64,000 bases of DNA from Mailhella sp. (GTDB taxonomy: Bacteria > Desulfobacterota > Desulfovibrionia > Desulfovibrionales > Desulfovibrionaceae). The stretch spans positions 45,566-109,565 of the forward strand of contig JAFQTU010000010.1 of NCBI GenBank assembly GCA_017408905.1. The letters run 5' to 3'. The notes under the pieces are model-generated. The model was given only the letters and a program-made list of their open reading frames with translations. It did not search any database and was not told the DNA's origin. A program made the translations under genes and the position numbers. This document shows positions 1 through 7,587 of the stretch, in pieces (the first letter of the stretch is position 1; each line of letters opens with the position of its first letter).

Positions 1-33
1 GAACGCACCGCTTCTGTTTTTGCGGCGTCAGGT

Positions 34-705
34 TCAGCGCTTCATCAGTGCGCCGAGTTCTTCCACGCTGTCCACTATCCACGCGGCTCCGGCCTCGACG
101 ATATCTTCCCGTTTGCCGAAGCCGTAGGTCACGGCCACGGTGGGGAAGCCCAGCTCCTTCGCGCCGAGGATGTCGTACTTGGTGTCGCCTACCATGACGG
201 CGGGGATGTTCGCATCAAGGCCCAGCTTGCGCAGGGCGTAGCGTATCACGTCGCTCTTGTGCACGCGGGTCTCGCAGGGGTCGCCCCCGGCGATGAAGGT
301 GAAGGAGGAGGCCATGCCGAAGCGCTCGAGTATCTGCATGGCGAAGATCTCGGGCTTGGACGTGGCAAGGACCAGCCTGCGGCCCTCGGCCTTCCAGCCC
401 GCCAGAAGCTCGCGCATGCCGGGGTAGGGCGTGTTCTCGTAAAGGCCCTTGGGCGCGTAGTAGTCCTGAAAGACCTCGATGGCCTTCTGGGACTGTTCGC
501 GGCTGAAGCCGTAATGCTTGGCAAAGGAGACGTACAGGGGCGGCCCTATGAAGTCGCCCAGCTTTTCGCGGTCGCTTTCGTGGATGCCGAAGTATTCCAG
601 CGCCTGAAGGGTGGCGTTGATGATGCCGAGGGAAGGGTCGGTGAGCGTGCCGTCAAGGTCGAGGAAGATGTACTCGGCGTCGCGGGGGTGCTGAAGGCTG
701 TTCAT
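34..705 (-). CDS. HAD-family phosphatase (Gph/PpaX-like)
   Basis: A 223-residue haloacid-dehalogenase hydrolase, probably removing phosphate from a small metabolite such as phosphoglycolate. Motif I DLDGT lies at about residues 16-20, motif II is LATSKPE, a motif III lysine sits in VHKSDVI, and motif IV is VGDTKYD. The helical cap between motifs I and II fits the phosphoglycolate-phosphatase subclass. The ATG at 705 was chosen because it overlaps the stop of the upstream permease gene (ATGA), implying translational coupling; an open frame continues upstream but has no family similarity. The substrate is not determined by sequence. Confidence 0.85.
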   Translation of the reverse strand: MNSLQHPRDAEYIFLDLDGTLTDPSLGIINATLQALEYFGIHESDREKLGDFIGPPLYVSFAKHYGFSREQSQKAIEVFQDYYAPKGLYENTPYPGMRELLAGWKAEGRRLVLATSKPEIFAMQILERFGMASSFTFIAGGDPCETRVHKSDVIRYALRKLGLDANIPAVMVGDTKYDILGAKELGFPTVAVTYGFGKREDIVEAGAAWIVDSVEELGALMKR

Positions 706-1607
706 AGGCGTCGGCTTCCGGTGATGACAAAGTAGAGGGCCAGGATGATACCGAGGCAGATGCCTATCTTGGTGGCGTCGATAGGCTCCCCGGTGACGAG
801 ATAGCCGAGTATCATGCCGACCACGGGGTTCACGTAGTCGTAGGAAATGGCAACGGCCGTGCTCGTATGCTCCAGCAGCCAGAAGTAGCAGGCGTAGGCC
901 GTGATGCCGCCGAAGAAAATGAGCACGAGTACCGAGACCCATCCCAACATCGGAACGGCCTGCACGTCAAGCCTTTCTCCCCTCAAAAGACTGATGAGGA
1001 GCAGTTCCGCGCCGCCCGCCATGAGCATGAGCGAGGTGCTTTGCAGGACGGAGAGGCGGCTTTCGTGCGCGTGGGCCTTGGCGAAGAGCGAACCCGCCAC
1101 CCAGCCGCTGATGTTGAGCGCAAGGCAGAGCATGCCGAAGGCCGAACCCATGCCCACAGAGCCCTGCCGGAAGCCCAGCAGGACAACACAGCCCGTGCCG
1201 AGCAGAAGGCCGAAGGCCTGCTTCCGCGTGGGCTTGTTCTCCTTCAGGAAGAGCCACCCGGCAATGACCATCCACAGGGGTATGGAACCCATGATGATGG
1301 CAACCGTGCCCGAAGGGATGTACTGCTGGCCCACCGTCATGAGCCCGGCGCTGAGGACCGACATGAAAAAGGCGGTGATGCAGGCGAACTTCACGTCCTG
1401 CCTTGTGGGCACGGCCCTGCGGCCCAGAAGCCAGAGCGCCGAGAACAGGATGAGCCCGGCACAGCCGAGGCGTGTTGCCGTGAGCAGGAAAGGGGGGATG
1501 GAGCGCAGGGCCAGCTCGATGAAGAGATAGCAGGAACCCCATGACGCACAGACCAGAACAAGGCAGACGAGTATCATCCAGCCTTTACGATTGGACAGGG
1601 TGGGCAT
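702..1607 (-). CDS. EamA/DMT-family permease
   Basis: A 301-residue inner-membrane protein with about ten hydrophobic segments arranged as two EamA repeats, as in drug/metabolite exporters of the RhaT/YdcZ superfamily. The second repeat carries the typical motif around YDYVNPVVGMILGYL near the C-terminus. It is the first gene of a two-gene unit with the HAD phosphatase. The substrate cannot be predicted; members export amino acids or other metabolites. Confidence 0.85.
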   Translation of the reverse strand: MPTLSNRKGWMILVCLVLVCASWGSCYLFIELALRSIPPFLLTATRLGCAGLILFSALWLLGRRAVPTRQDVKFACITAFFMSVLSAGLMTVGQQYIPSGTVAIIMGSIPLWMVIAGWLFLKENKPTRKQAFGLLLGTGCVVLLGFRQGSVGMGSAFGMLCLALNISGWVAGSLFAKAHAHESRLSVLQSTSLMLMAGGAELLLISLLRGERLDVQAVPMLGWVSVLVLIFFGGITAYACYFWLLEHTSTAVAISYDYVNPVVGMILGYLVTGEPIDATKIGICLGIILALYFVITGSRRL

Positions 1608-1651
1608 AACGCACCTCTAGTTGGAATCAAGGCTGATGTAGCGCAATGACG

Positions 1652-1683
1652 AAAAAAGGCAAGCCGTTTTCACAGCCTGCCTT
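1652..1683 (-). terminator. Intrinsic terminator after the zinc-ribbon gene
   Basis: On the minus strand AAGGCA pairs with TGCCTT, extended by three inner pairs, followed by a run of T. It lies 24 bases past the stop of the zinc-ribbon gene. Confidence 0.7.
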
Positions 1684-1706
1684 GGTATGGCGATGCGTTT
1701 TTCTGC

Positions 1707-2153
1707 CTACGATGCCAGCCACGCCACCAGCGACCAGCAGCAGAACCACGAAAGTATCTGCAAGAAGAGCGGGTTGAGGGGGCGGCCCTGCACGGCAAGC
1801 TGGATATTGATGAGGAAGGTGACGACGCGAGCGATTCCGGCAAAGACAAGGAAGCCGATGCAGGCCAGCAGGCCGAACTGAAGCCCCATGGCAAAGGCCA
1901 GAGCCAGCGTTATCAGCCCCATCTGGCAGGAGGGGAGCATCTGGCTTGCGCCGGTGCTGGTGAAGACCACATGACGGTGATAGAAGCCGCCCTGACCTTC
2001 CTGCTGTTCATGGTACTGCTGTTGCTGACGCGTCTGCGGAGAATCGACGAGTTCGGCGTCGATGACTTCACGGGCGTGGATGACAGGCTGGCCGCACTTG
2101 GGGCAGGAGCGGCTGTCGTCGGGGATGCTGGCATGGCAGTTGGGGCAGTTCAT
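1707..2153 (-). CDS. Zinc-ribbon membrane protein
   Basis: A 148-residue protein starting with a zinc ribbon (CPNC at residues 3-6, CPKC at about 18-21), then a Gln/Glu-rich linker and two or three hydrophobic segments in the C-terminal half. It is probably an inner-membrane protein with a cytosolic zinc knuckle. No function can be assigned. It stands alone with its own terminator. Confidence 0.65.
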   Translation of the reverse strand: MNCPNCHASIPDDSRSCPKCGQPVIHAREVIDAELVDSPQTRQQQQYHEQQEGQGGFYHRHVVFTSTGASQMLPSCQMGLITLALAFAMGLQFGLLACIGFLVFAGIARVVTFLINIQLAVQGRPLNPLFLQILSWFCCWSLVAWLAS

Positions 2154-2215
2154 CGTAGTTCCTTGCTGAGGTTGTCTGACTTTTTCTTAATCTAACCATC
2201 CCTCTGGATTTGGCA

Positions 2216-2253
2216 AGAAAAAAGACAGGCCGTGCCGTGAAGGCGCAGGCCTG
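2216..2253 (-). terminator. Intrinsic terminator after the DapF-like gene
   Basis: On the minus strand CAGGCC pairs with GGCCTG around an inner GCC/GGC stem, followed by a T-rich tract. It begins about 10 bases after the racemase stop. Confidence 0.7.
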
Positions 2254-2263
2254 CCTGAAGGGG

Positions 2264-3100
2264 CTACAGTATGCCCGAAAGGTCGGTCATGCCGTGTGCC
2301 GTGATGCGCGAAGGCCCGCCCACCCACACGTCCCAGCCAGCCGCCCCGCGTTCCATGCGCACGGAAAGGGGCGTGCCGCTGGGCTGGACGATGCTGAAGC
2401 AGGTCGCGCCGCCCTTCGCGTGTTCGGCAAGGGCGCAGGCCAGTGTTCCCGAACCGCAGGCGCTCTCGAAGCAGAGGCTGGCGGTCTCGCGCACCCAGAC
2501 CACGGGGGAGAGTGAAAGGCAAGGCACGGAAGCTACGGCGTCGGCAGGGGAGCCTCCCAGCCAGAGGTGGCCCACGGCTTCCTCTTCGAGGAGCTGGAGG
2601 CCGTGCCGCTGTTCCGCACAGAAGCGTTCCAGCTCCGTGCGGGCCGGGGATTCGCCGTACTGCACGATATGCGTGATGCCCGGCACGCGCACGAGGCAGA
2701 GCCTGTCAGAAAGAGGCTCCGGCGCGGGAAGCTCTTCAAAATGCAGGCAGGCTTCCACAAAGGGCAGGGCGCTTTCACCATGCGTGACGCGCACCTCCAC
2801 CGGGCCGTCCGCGCCAGAGACTTCCACAAGGCCGGAGCTGGCCTCGCCTTCGCGGCCCAGCAGGCCGAGGGAATCCAGCACCGAGGCAAAGGCGCGCGTG
2901 GCGTTCAGGCAGAATTCCCCGCCCATCATGTCGAGGCGCGGCCTGCCTTCAAGGCGCACATAGCCCACCTGTTCGCCGCCGATATGCTGGCTGTCCATGA
3001 TGGCGCTGGCCACGGCGGCGCGGCGTTCTGCGGGAACGTCTTCCGCACGGAGGAGTATGGTAGGGTTGCCGCCGGGAGTGACCTTCCAGAATTCATGCAT
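2264..3100 (-). CDS. DapF-fold two-cysteine racemase/epimerase
   Basis: A 278-residue cofactor-independent racemase of the diaminopimelate epimerase fold. The two catalytic thiols are Cys64 in GGEFCLNATRA and Cys215 in ACGSGTLAC. The second motif matches DapF. The first differs from the GNGxRC of true DapF and resembles the motif of DapF relatives with other substrates, such as the staphylopine histidine racemase CntK (family knowledge, from memory). The ATG at 3100 was preferred over the GTG at 3112 because GTGAGG lies 7 bases upstream of it. No lysine or opine-metallophore genes are adjacent. Confidence 0.75.
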   Translation of the reverse strand: MHEFWKVTPGGNPTILLRAEDVPAERRAAVASAIMDSQHIGGEQVGYVRLEGRPRLDMMGGEFCLNATRAFASVLDSLGLLGREGEASSGLVEVSGADGPVEVRVTHGESALPFVEACLHFEELPAPEPLSDRLCLVRVPGITHIVQYGESPARTELERFCAEQRHGLQLLEEEAVGHLWLGGSPADAVASVPCLSLSPVVWVRETASLCFESACGSGTLACALAEHAKGGATCFSIVQPSGTPLSVRMERGAAGWDVWVGGPSRITAHGMTDLSGIL

Positions 3101-3114
3101 GGCTTGCCTCACGG

Positions 3115-3148
3115 AAAAAAGGCCGCGAGCGGATGACGCAGGCGGCCT
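3115..3148 (-). terminator. Intrinsic terminator after the Cys-type IscA-like gene
   Basis: On the minus strand AGGCCGC pairs with GCGGCCT and is followed by six T. It separates the IscA-like gene from the racemase gene. Confidence 0.8.
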
Positions 3149-3168
3149 GTAATGGTAGGTTCAACGGC

Positions 3169-3501
3169 TTAGTGGCAGCTTCCGCCGCAGGTGCCGGTCC
3201 CGCAGTGGGAACAGCCGCAGCCGCCGGAGCTGGGGAAGGGGATCTCGGGGGTCACGACGAAGCCCATAGGGCCGGCATCCACGGTAACGCCGCCCACGGT
3301 TTCCCACAGCTGCTTCACACAGCAGAAGGTGAAGCCGTCCTGCTCCACAACGAAGTCCTGTTCGTTGGGCTCGTCGAGGGCAAGGCCGATGCGGGGGCCG
3401 CTGCATCCGCCGGGGGCGAGATACATACGGATGGCTTCCTTTTTCTTATCGGCGAAGAAGGCGTCCAGTTCGGTGCGGGCGCTTTCGGTAAGTACGAACA
3501 T
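3169..3501 (-). CDS. IscA/HesB-like protein, Cys form
   Basis: A 110-residue protein of the HesB/IscA fold, which handles iron or Fe-S clusters. The conserved first ligand is Cys33 in PGGCSGP. A Cys pair lies in FTFCC, and the tail is rich in Cys, Gly and His (GGCGCSHCGTGTCGG), so it has more thiols than ordinary IscA. It aligns without gaps at the N-terminus with the downstream selenoprotein paralogue, where residue 33 is encoded by UGA. It lies just after that gene on the minus strand, with a terminator between them. Client proteins are unknown. Confidence 0.85.
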   Translation of the reverse strand: MFVLTESARTELDAFFADKKKEAIRMYLAPGGCSGPRIGLALDEPNEQDFVVEQDGFTFCCVKQLWETVGGVTVDAGPMGFVVTPEIPFPSSGGCGCSHCGTGTCGGSCH

Positions 3502-3521
3502 ACTATTCTCCTTGGAGTATA

Positions 3522-3545
3522 AAAAAGGGGAGGTAAGCCCTCCCC
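3522..3545 (-). terminator. Intrinsic terminator after the selenoprotein gene
   Basis: On the minus strand GGGGAGG pairs with CCTCCCC around a five-base loop, followed by six T. Confidence 0.85.
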
Positions 3546-3567
3546 ATATATTCAGCCGTAAACGGAA

Positions 3568-3882
3568 TCAATGCCCGCCGCAGGAGCTGCCGCAGGAACC
3601 GCAGCTGCCGCCGCCAAGGGGCAGTTCAGGCTCGACGAGGAAGCCCATGTAGCTCACGTCGATCTTAACGCCGCCAACGCGCTCCAGAAGGGAGTTTTCG
3701 AGGCAGAAGGTGAAACCGTTGACTTCGAAGGCCTTGTCGTTTTCAGTAGGCTCATCCAGAGCCAGTGCGAGACGCGGGCCGCTTCAGCCGCCGGGGGCCA
3801 GATAGATGCGGATGCCGGACTTGGGCTTATCGGAGAAGAAAGCCTCAAGTTCTGCACGGGCAGAATCGGAAAGATGGATCAT
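3568..3882 (-). CDS. HesB-like selenoprotein (in-frame UGA = Sec33)
   Basis: A 104-residue HesB/IscA-like protein whose frame is intact from ATG 3882 to TGA 3568 except for one TGA at 3786-3784 (codon 33), in the context PGG-U-SGP. The tandem paralogue has PGGCSGP at the same residue, so the UGA replaces the conserved ligand cysteine. Similarity continues past the UGA (LALDEP, FTFC, VGGVK, MGF) to a Cys-rich tail. A hairpin with GG in its loop begins 20 bases after the UGA. HesB-like selenoproteins are a recognised family (TIGR01911, from memory). A conventional gene caller would split or miss this gene. Confidence 0.9.
3749..3763 (-). promoter_or_regulatory. Candidate bacterial SECIS hairpin
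   Basis: In the mRNA, GGCUC-UGGAU-GAGCC forms a five-pair stem with loop UGGAU. The loop GG lies about 27 bases after the UGA at 3786-3784, within the distance known for bacterial SECIS elements, which usually have a G among the first loop bases. Confidence 0.65.
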
Positions 3883-3976
3883 AGCATTCTCCATGTTGTT
3901 TGCGTTTGGCTATAGATAGGAACGCTTCGCCGCTTTGTCAAGGCAAGGGCGTCAAATAATATGCGGAAGGGGAAGG

Positions 3977-5170
3977 CTAGTTCCCGAGGGCGGCGTTCAG
4001 CCTTTCGAAGCCGAGCTCAAGGTCGCGCCGCAGGTCGTCCACGTCTTCAAGGCCGATGGCGTAGCGCACGAGGGAGCAGTTGTCCTCGTTCCATACCGGG
4101 CCCTTGCGGCCGAAGGCCGTGCGTTCGGGGTGGCACAGCTCCACAAGGCTGTCGTAGCCGCCCCAGCTTGCGCCGATGCTGAACATCTCGTAGCCGTCCA
4201 GCATGGCGGAAAGGGCCTTGCGCGGCGTTTTTTCCAGCACGATGGAAAAGAGCGCGCCCGCGCCCGTGAAGTCGCGCTTCCACAGTTCGTACCCGGGGTC
4301 GCTTTCCAGCGGGGGGTAGAGCACGTCCTTCACTTCGGGGCGGCCCTTCAGCCAGCGGGCCAGCTCGAGGGCGTTTTTCTGCTGGGCTTCCATGCGCACG
4401 CGCATGGTGCGCAGGCCGCGCAGGGCCATGAAGCAGTCGTCGGCCGAGGCTATCTCGCCCATCTGCACGCAGAAGCCGCGCATCTGCTTGTAAAGCTCGT
4501 GCGTGCGCGCCGTGATGACGCCGAGCACAAGGTCGGAATGGCCGCCGATGAACTTGGTGGCGGCTTCCACGCAGATGTCCACGCCGTGGGTCAGGGGCTT
4601 GAAGTACAGCGGCCCGGCCCACGTATTGTCCATGACCACCACCACGCCGCGCTCGTGGGCGGCCTTGGCTATGGCGGGGATGTCCTGCATCTCAAAGGTC
4701 AGGGAGCCGGGGGCTTCGGTATAGACCACGCGGGTATTGGCCTTGATGAGCACCGCGATGTCGGCGCCGATGCGCGGGTCGTAGAAGGTGGTCTCCACAC
4801 CGAAGCGGCGCAGAATGGTATCGCAGAACATACGCTGGGGGCCGTACACCGAGTCGGGCATGAGCACATGGTCGCCCGCGCCCACGAAGCAGAGTATGGA
4901 CTGCACGCAGGCCGAAAGCCCGGAGCTCGTGACCATAGAGCCCGCGCCCTGTTCGAGCTGGTTCACCGCATCGCAGAGGGCGAAGGCGTTTTCCGTGCCA
5001 AGCGCGCCGTAGCAGACGTTCTTGAACATATTGTCGCCGCGCTCGTTGGCCTCGTACTCGTTCAGCGTGGGGGAAACGATGGTGGAGGCGCGGTGCACGG
5101 GCATGTTCACCGGGGCACCCACGCGCATGGGGGCGCGCCCGGCATGGGCCAGTATGGTGTTTTCCTTCAT
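3977..5170 (-). CDS. metC: Cystathionine beta-lyase, Cys/Met metabolism PLP enzyme
   Basis: A 397-residue fold-type I PLP enzyme of the trans-sulfuration family, the usual length. The PLP lysine lies in EAATKFIGGHSD and the cofactor-binding Asp in VVMDNTWAGP. The substrate-site segment SIGASWGGYDSL resembles cystathionine beta-lyases, which cleave cystathionine to homocysteine, pyruvate and ammonia. The start lies 10 bases after the EF-hand gene stop, so the two may be cotranscribed. Other family members (gamma-lyase, cysteine desulfhydrase activity) cannot be excluded. Confidence 0.85.
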   Translation of the reverse strand: MKENTILAHAGRAPMRVGAPVNMPVHRASTIVSPTLNEYEANERGDNMFKNVCYGALGTENAFALCDAVNQLEQGAGSMVTSSGLSACVQSILCFVGAGDHVLMPDSVYGPQRMFCDTILRRFGVETTFYDPRIGADIAVLIKANTRVVYTEAPGSLTFEMQDIPAIAKAAHERGVVVVMDNTWAGPLYFKPLTHGVDICVEAATKFIGGHSDLVLGVITARTHELYKQMRGFCVQMGEIASADDCFMALRGLRTMRVRMEAQQKNALELARWLKGRPEVKDVLYPPLESDPGYELWKRDFTGAGALFSIVLEKTPRKALSAMLDGYEMFSIGASWGGYDSLVELCHPERTAFGRKGPVWNEDNCSLVRYAIGLEDVDDLRRDLELGFERLNAALGN

Positions 5171-5180
5171 GTTCTCGACC

Positions 5181-5681
5181 TTAGTTGGCGGCCTTGGGCG
5201 GCATGATGAGGGGCATGGCGGCTCTCGGGGCAGGGGCGGCTTCGGGCTTGGCCGGGGGCATGATGAGAGGCATGGCGGGGGCCGTGGGCGTGCCGCTGGT
5301 ATCGTCGCTGGGGATGGCGTTCATGGCGGGCATGGCAGGCACGCCGCCCTTGCCGCCCATAGCCTTCATCATGGAACCCATATCGGGCTTCTGGGCCGCG
5401 CCGCCGTGGCCGGAGGAGAAGGCCTTCCATTCTTCAAGGCTGATGCCGCCGTCGGCATCCTTGTCGATCATCTTGAAGGCGTTCTCGTTGAGGTTGGGGC
5501 GGGCGGCGTGGAATTCTTCCCACGCGACTTTGCCGTCCTTGGAGCTGTCCATGGCGGCGAAGCGTTCGGCAGGGTCGGTGGTGCGCACGGTCTTGTTGCC
5601 GGGCATGGCAAAGGCAGGGGAGGCCGCAAGGGCGGATATGGCAAGGAAGAGGGCGGCGGCCCTCCAGCGGGCATAGGTCAT
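5181..5681 (-). CDS. Secreted EF-hand protein
   Basis: A 166-residue exported protein. A signal peptide covers about residues 1-25, ending in SPAFA. Two EF-hand loops follow: DSSKDGKVAWEEF and DKDADGGISLEEW, predicted to bind calcium in the periplasm. The C-terminal third is Pro/Ala/Met-rich and repeats AMPLIMPP twice. The start ATG at 5681 follows GAGGTG. It lies directly upstream of metC on the same strand. Its role is unknown. Confidence 0.75.
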   Translation of the reverse strand: MTYARWRAAALFLAISALAASPAFAMPGNKTVRTTDPAERFAAMDSSKDGKVAWEEFHAARPNLNENAFKMIDKDADGGISLEEWKAFSSGHGGAAQKPDMGSMMKAMGGKGGVPAMPAMNAIPSDDTSGTPTAPAMPLIMPPAKPEAAPAPRAAMPLIMPPKAAN

Positions 5682-5817
5682 GGTTCACCTCGTTTGTGTT
5701 TGAACCCGTACCATGCCACGAGCGCCGCCTCTCTGCAAGCGGCCCGGCGCACAGAAGTCTTGCCCTTTCTATCATTCTGTTACAATATCGCCGCAAACAT
5801 GAAAGAAAGGAAGGCCG

Positions 5818-6255
5818 ATGATACGCCCCTTCACGGAAAGCGATACCGAGGATGTCGTCCGGCTCTGGCTGGAATCGGCAAGAAGCTCACACTCGTTTCT
5901 TCCGCCCTCGTTCTGGAACAGTGCGGAGAACGATATCCGCACCCTGTACCTGCCCATGAGCGACGAGATAGTCCTGCATATCGATGACGCGAGCGGCAAG
6001 GTCGATGCCGTGCTGGCCTTTGCGTCGTCCTACCTCGGGGCATTGCTCGTCGCCCCGCAGGCGCAGGGCAGGGGGCTTGGCTCGCGTATGCTCCGCATAG
6101 CGCGGCGCATGCACCCCGACCTTACGCTTACCGTCTATAAGGACAACGCCCGCGCTGTGGCCTTCTACGAAAGGCAGGGCCTCGCCGTTCTGGAAGAGCG
6201 CGTGGAAAGCAGCACGGGCTGTGCCGAATTCATCATGGGCTTTCCGCAGGCCTGA
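5818..6255 (+). CDS. GNAT-family N-acetyltransferase
   Basis: A 145-residue acetyl-CoA-dependent acyltransferase. The pyrophosphate-binding motif A is visible as VAPQAQGRGLGSRML at about residues 77-91. The later LTVYKDNARAVAFYERQGL block is typical of RimI/YjaB-like GNATs. The start follows GAAAGGAAGG. It is transcribed divergently from the EF-hand gene. Substrate unknown. Confidence 0.8.
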   Translation: MIRPFTESDTEDVVRLWLESARSSHSFLPPSFWNSAENDIRTLYLPMSDEIVLHIDDASGKVDAVLAFASSYLGALLVAPQAQGRGLGSRMLRIARRMHPDLTLTVYKDNARAVAFYERQGLAVLEERVESSTGCAEFIMGFPQA

Positions 6256-6288
6256 TAAAAGTTAAAGCAGAGGTTTAAGGTTTATCCT

Positions 6289-7578
6289 ATGGAATACCGC
6301 ATAGATAAGAAGGAGCAGGGGCATTGCCGCCTGGAATGCGCCTTTTCCGAAGCCGACGTGCAGGCCGCATGGAAGAAGGCGGGCATACGCTTCGGCTCTT
6401 CCGTGGCCATACCCGGTTTCCGCAAGGGCAAAGTGCCGCTTGCCGTGCTTGAAAAGCAGTTCGGCCAGCAGATGGCGGATTTCGCCACGGACAAGCTGGT
6501 GGCCCGCGCTGTGGAACATGCCCTCGCCCGGGAAGGCCTCCAGCCCGTTTCCGGCCTCGATTACGAAGGCGGCCTTGCCGAACGCGGCAAGGCGTTCAGC
6601 TTCAGCATGGATTTCTGCGTCCTGCCCGAAGGGGACTGCCCCGACCTTGCCTCGCTCCCCCTCGAACTCGGGGACGCCGTGGCTGACCCGGTGCAGGAAG
6701 AGCTTTTCCTGCGCGAGATGCTGGCCCGAGGCGCGAACAAGGTGCAGGTGACGGAAGGAACGCCGCAGGACGGCGACATCATAAGCGCCGATGTCATCGG
6801 GCGGGTGGACGGCCGCGTCGTGCCCGGGCTGGACGGCCCCTGCCGTATGCGCCTCATGCCGCCAGTGGAAGGCGAGAAAGCGCCCGACCTCGACCCCATC
6901 GTGCGCGGCCTGCGCATCGGGGAAACGGGCGTCGGCTCCACCCCCTGCCCGGACAATTATCCCGACCCGGCCCTGCGCGGGCGCACCATCGAGCTTTCGG
7001 CCACCCTGCGCAGTATCGAGCGCGAGGAACTGCCCGAACTCTGCGATGCCACGGCCCGCAAGCTCGGCTTCCGCAATGTGGAAGCCATGAAGTTCCGCGC
7101 CCGTGAGCAGGCCCTCGACATGGACCGCCTGCACAGGCGTTCGCAGGCCATGCAGCAGATACAGAACATGCTGGGCGCATGGCAGGGCTTCGACGCGCCT
7201 GAACTCATGGTGAAGCAGTGCCAGCGCGACCTGCTCCGCCGCTCCACGCAGTATCTCCAGCGCCAGCAGGACAGCGGCCCGGAATTCGTGGAATCCATGG
7301 CGCGTATGCGTGCCGAAGCCGCCATAGCCGCCGTGGCCCGCGCCCGCGCCCGTGCCCTTCTTCTGATGTGGGCGCGGCAGAACGGCGTGGAGCTTCCGAA
7401 GAACGAGCTGGACGCCGTGCTCCGCGGCCGCGCCGCCCGCCAGAACAAGCACCCCGACGATTATCTCCTCAGCGTGGCCCGGAGCGGCGAAGCCTTCGAG
7501 ATACGCACCGCCATGCATGAGGAAAAAGCCCTGTACGCGCTTTTCGACGCCATCAAGGCCAGACGTTCCGCCGAATAA
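6289..7578 (+). CDS. Trigger factor paralogue 1
   Basis: A 429-residue protein with trigger-factor architecture: an N-terminal ribosome-binding domain carrying the canonical signature GFRKGKVP at about residues 44-51, a central FKBP-like segment (about 150-240) and a C-terminal helical chaperone region. It lies 9 bases upstream of a second, divergent trigger-factor gene, and the two are probably cotranscribed. The PPIase segment is diverged and may not be catalytic. Long open frames on the opposite strand are shadows. Confidence 0.85.
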   Translation: MEYRIDKKEQGHCRLECAFSEADVQAAWKKAGIRFGSSVAIPGFRKGKVPLAVLEKQFGQQMADFATDKLVARAVEHALAREGLQPVSGLDYEGGLAERGKAFSFSMDFCVLPEGDCPDLASLPLELGDAVADPVQEELFLREMLARGANKVQVTEGTPQDGDIISADVIGRVDGRVVPGLDGPCRMRLMPPVEGEKAPDLDPIVRGLRIGETGVGSTPCPDNYPDPALRGRTIELSATLRSIEREELPELCDATARKLGFRNVEAMKFRAREQALDMDRLHRRSQAMQQIQNMLGAWQGFDAPELMVKQCQRDLLRRSTQYLQRQQDSGPEFVESMARMRAEAAIAAVARARARALLLMWARQNGVELPKNELDAVLRGRAARQNKHPDDYLLSVARSGEAFEIRTAMHEEKALYALFDAIKARRSAE

Positions 7579-7587
7579 GGAGAAAAC

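Noticed and set aside
3935..5206. A 423-codon plus-strand frame opposite metC
   Set aside because: metC has all PLP-enzyme motifs; the opposite frame is a composition shadow.
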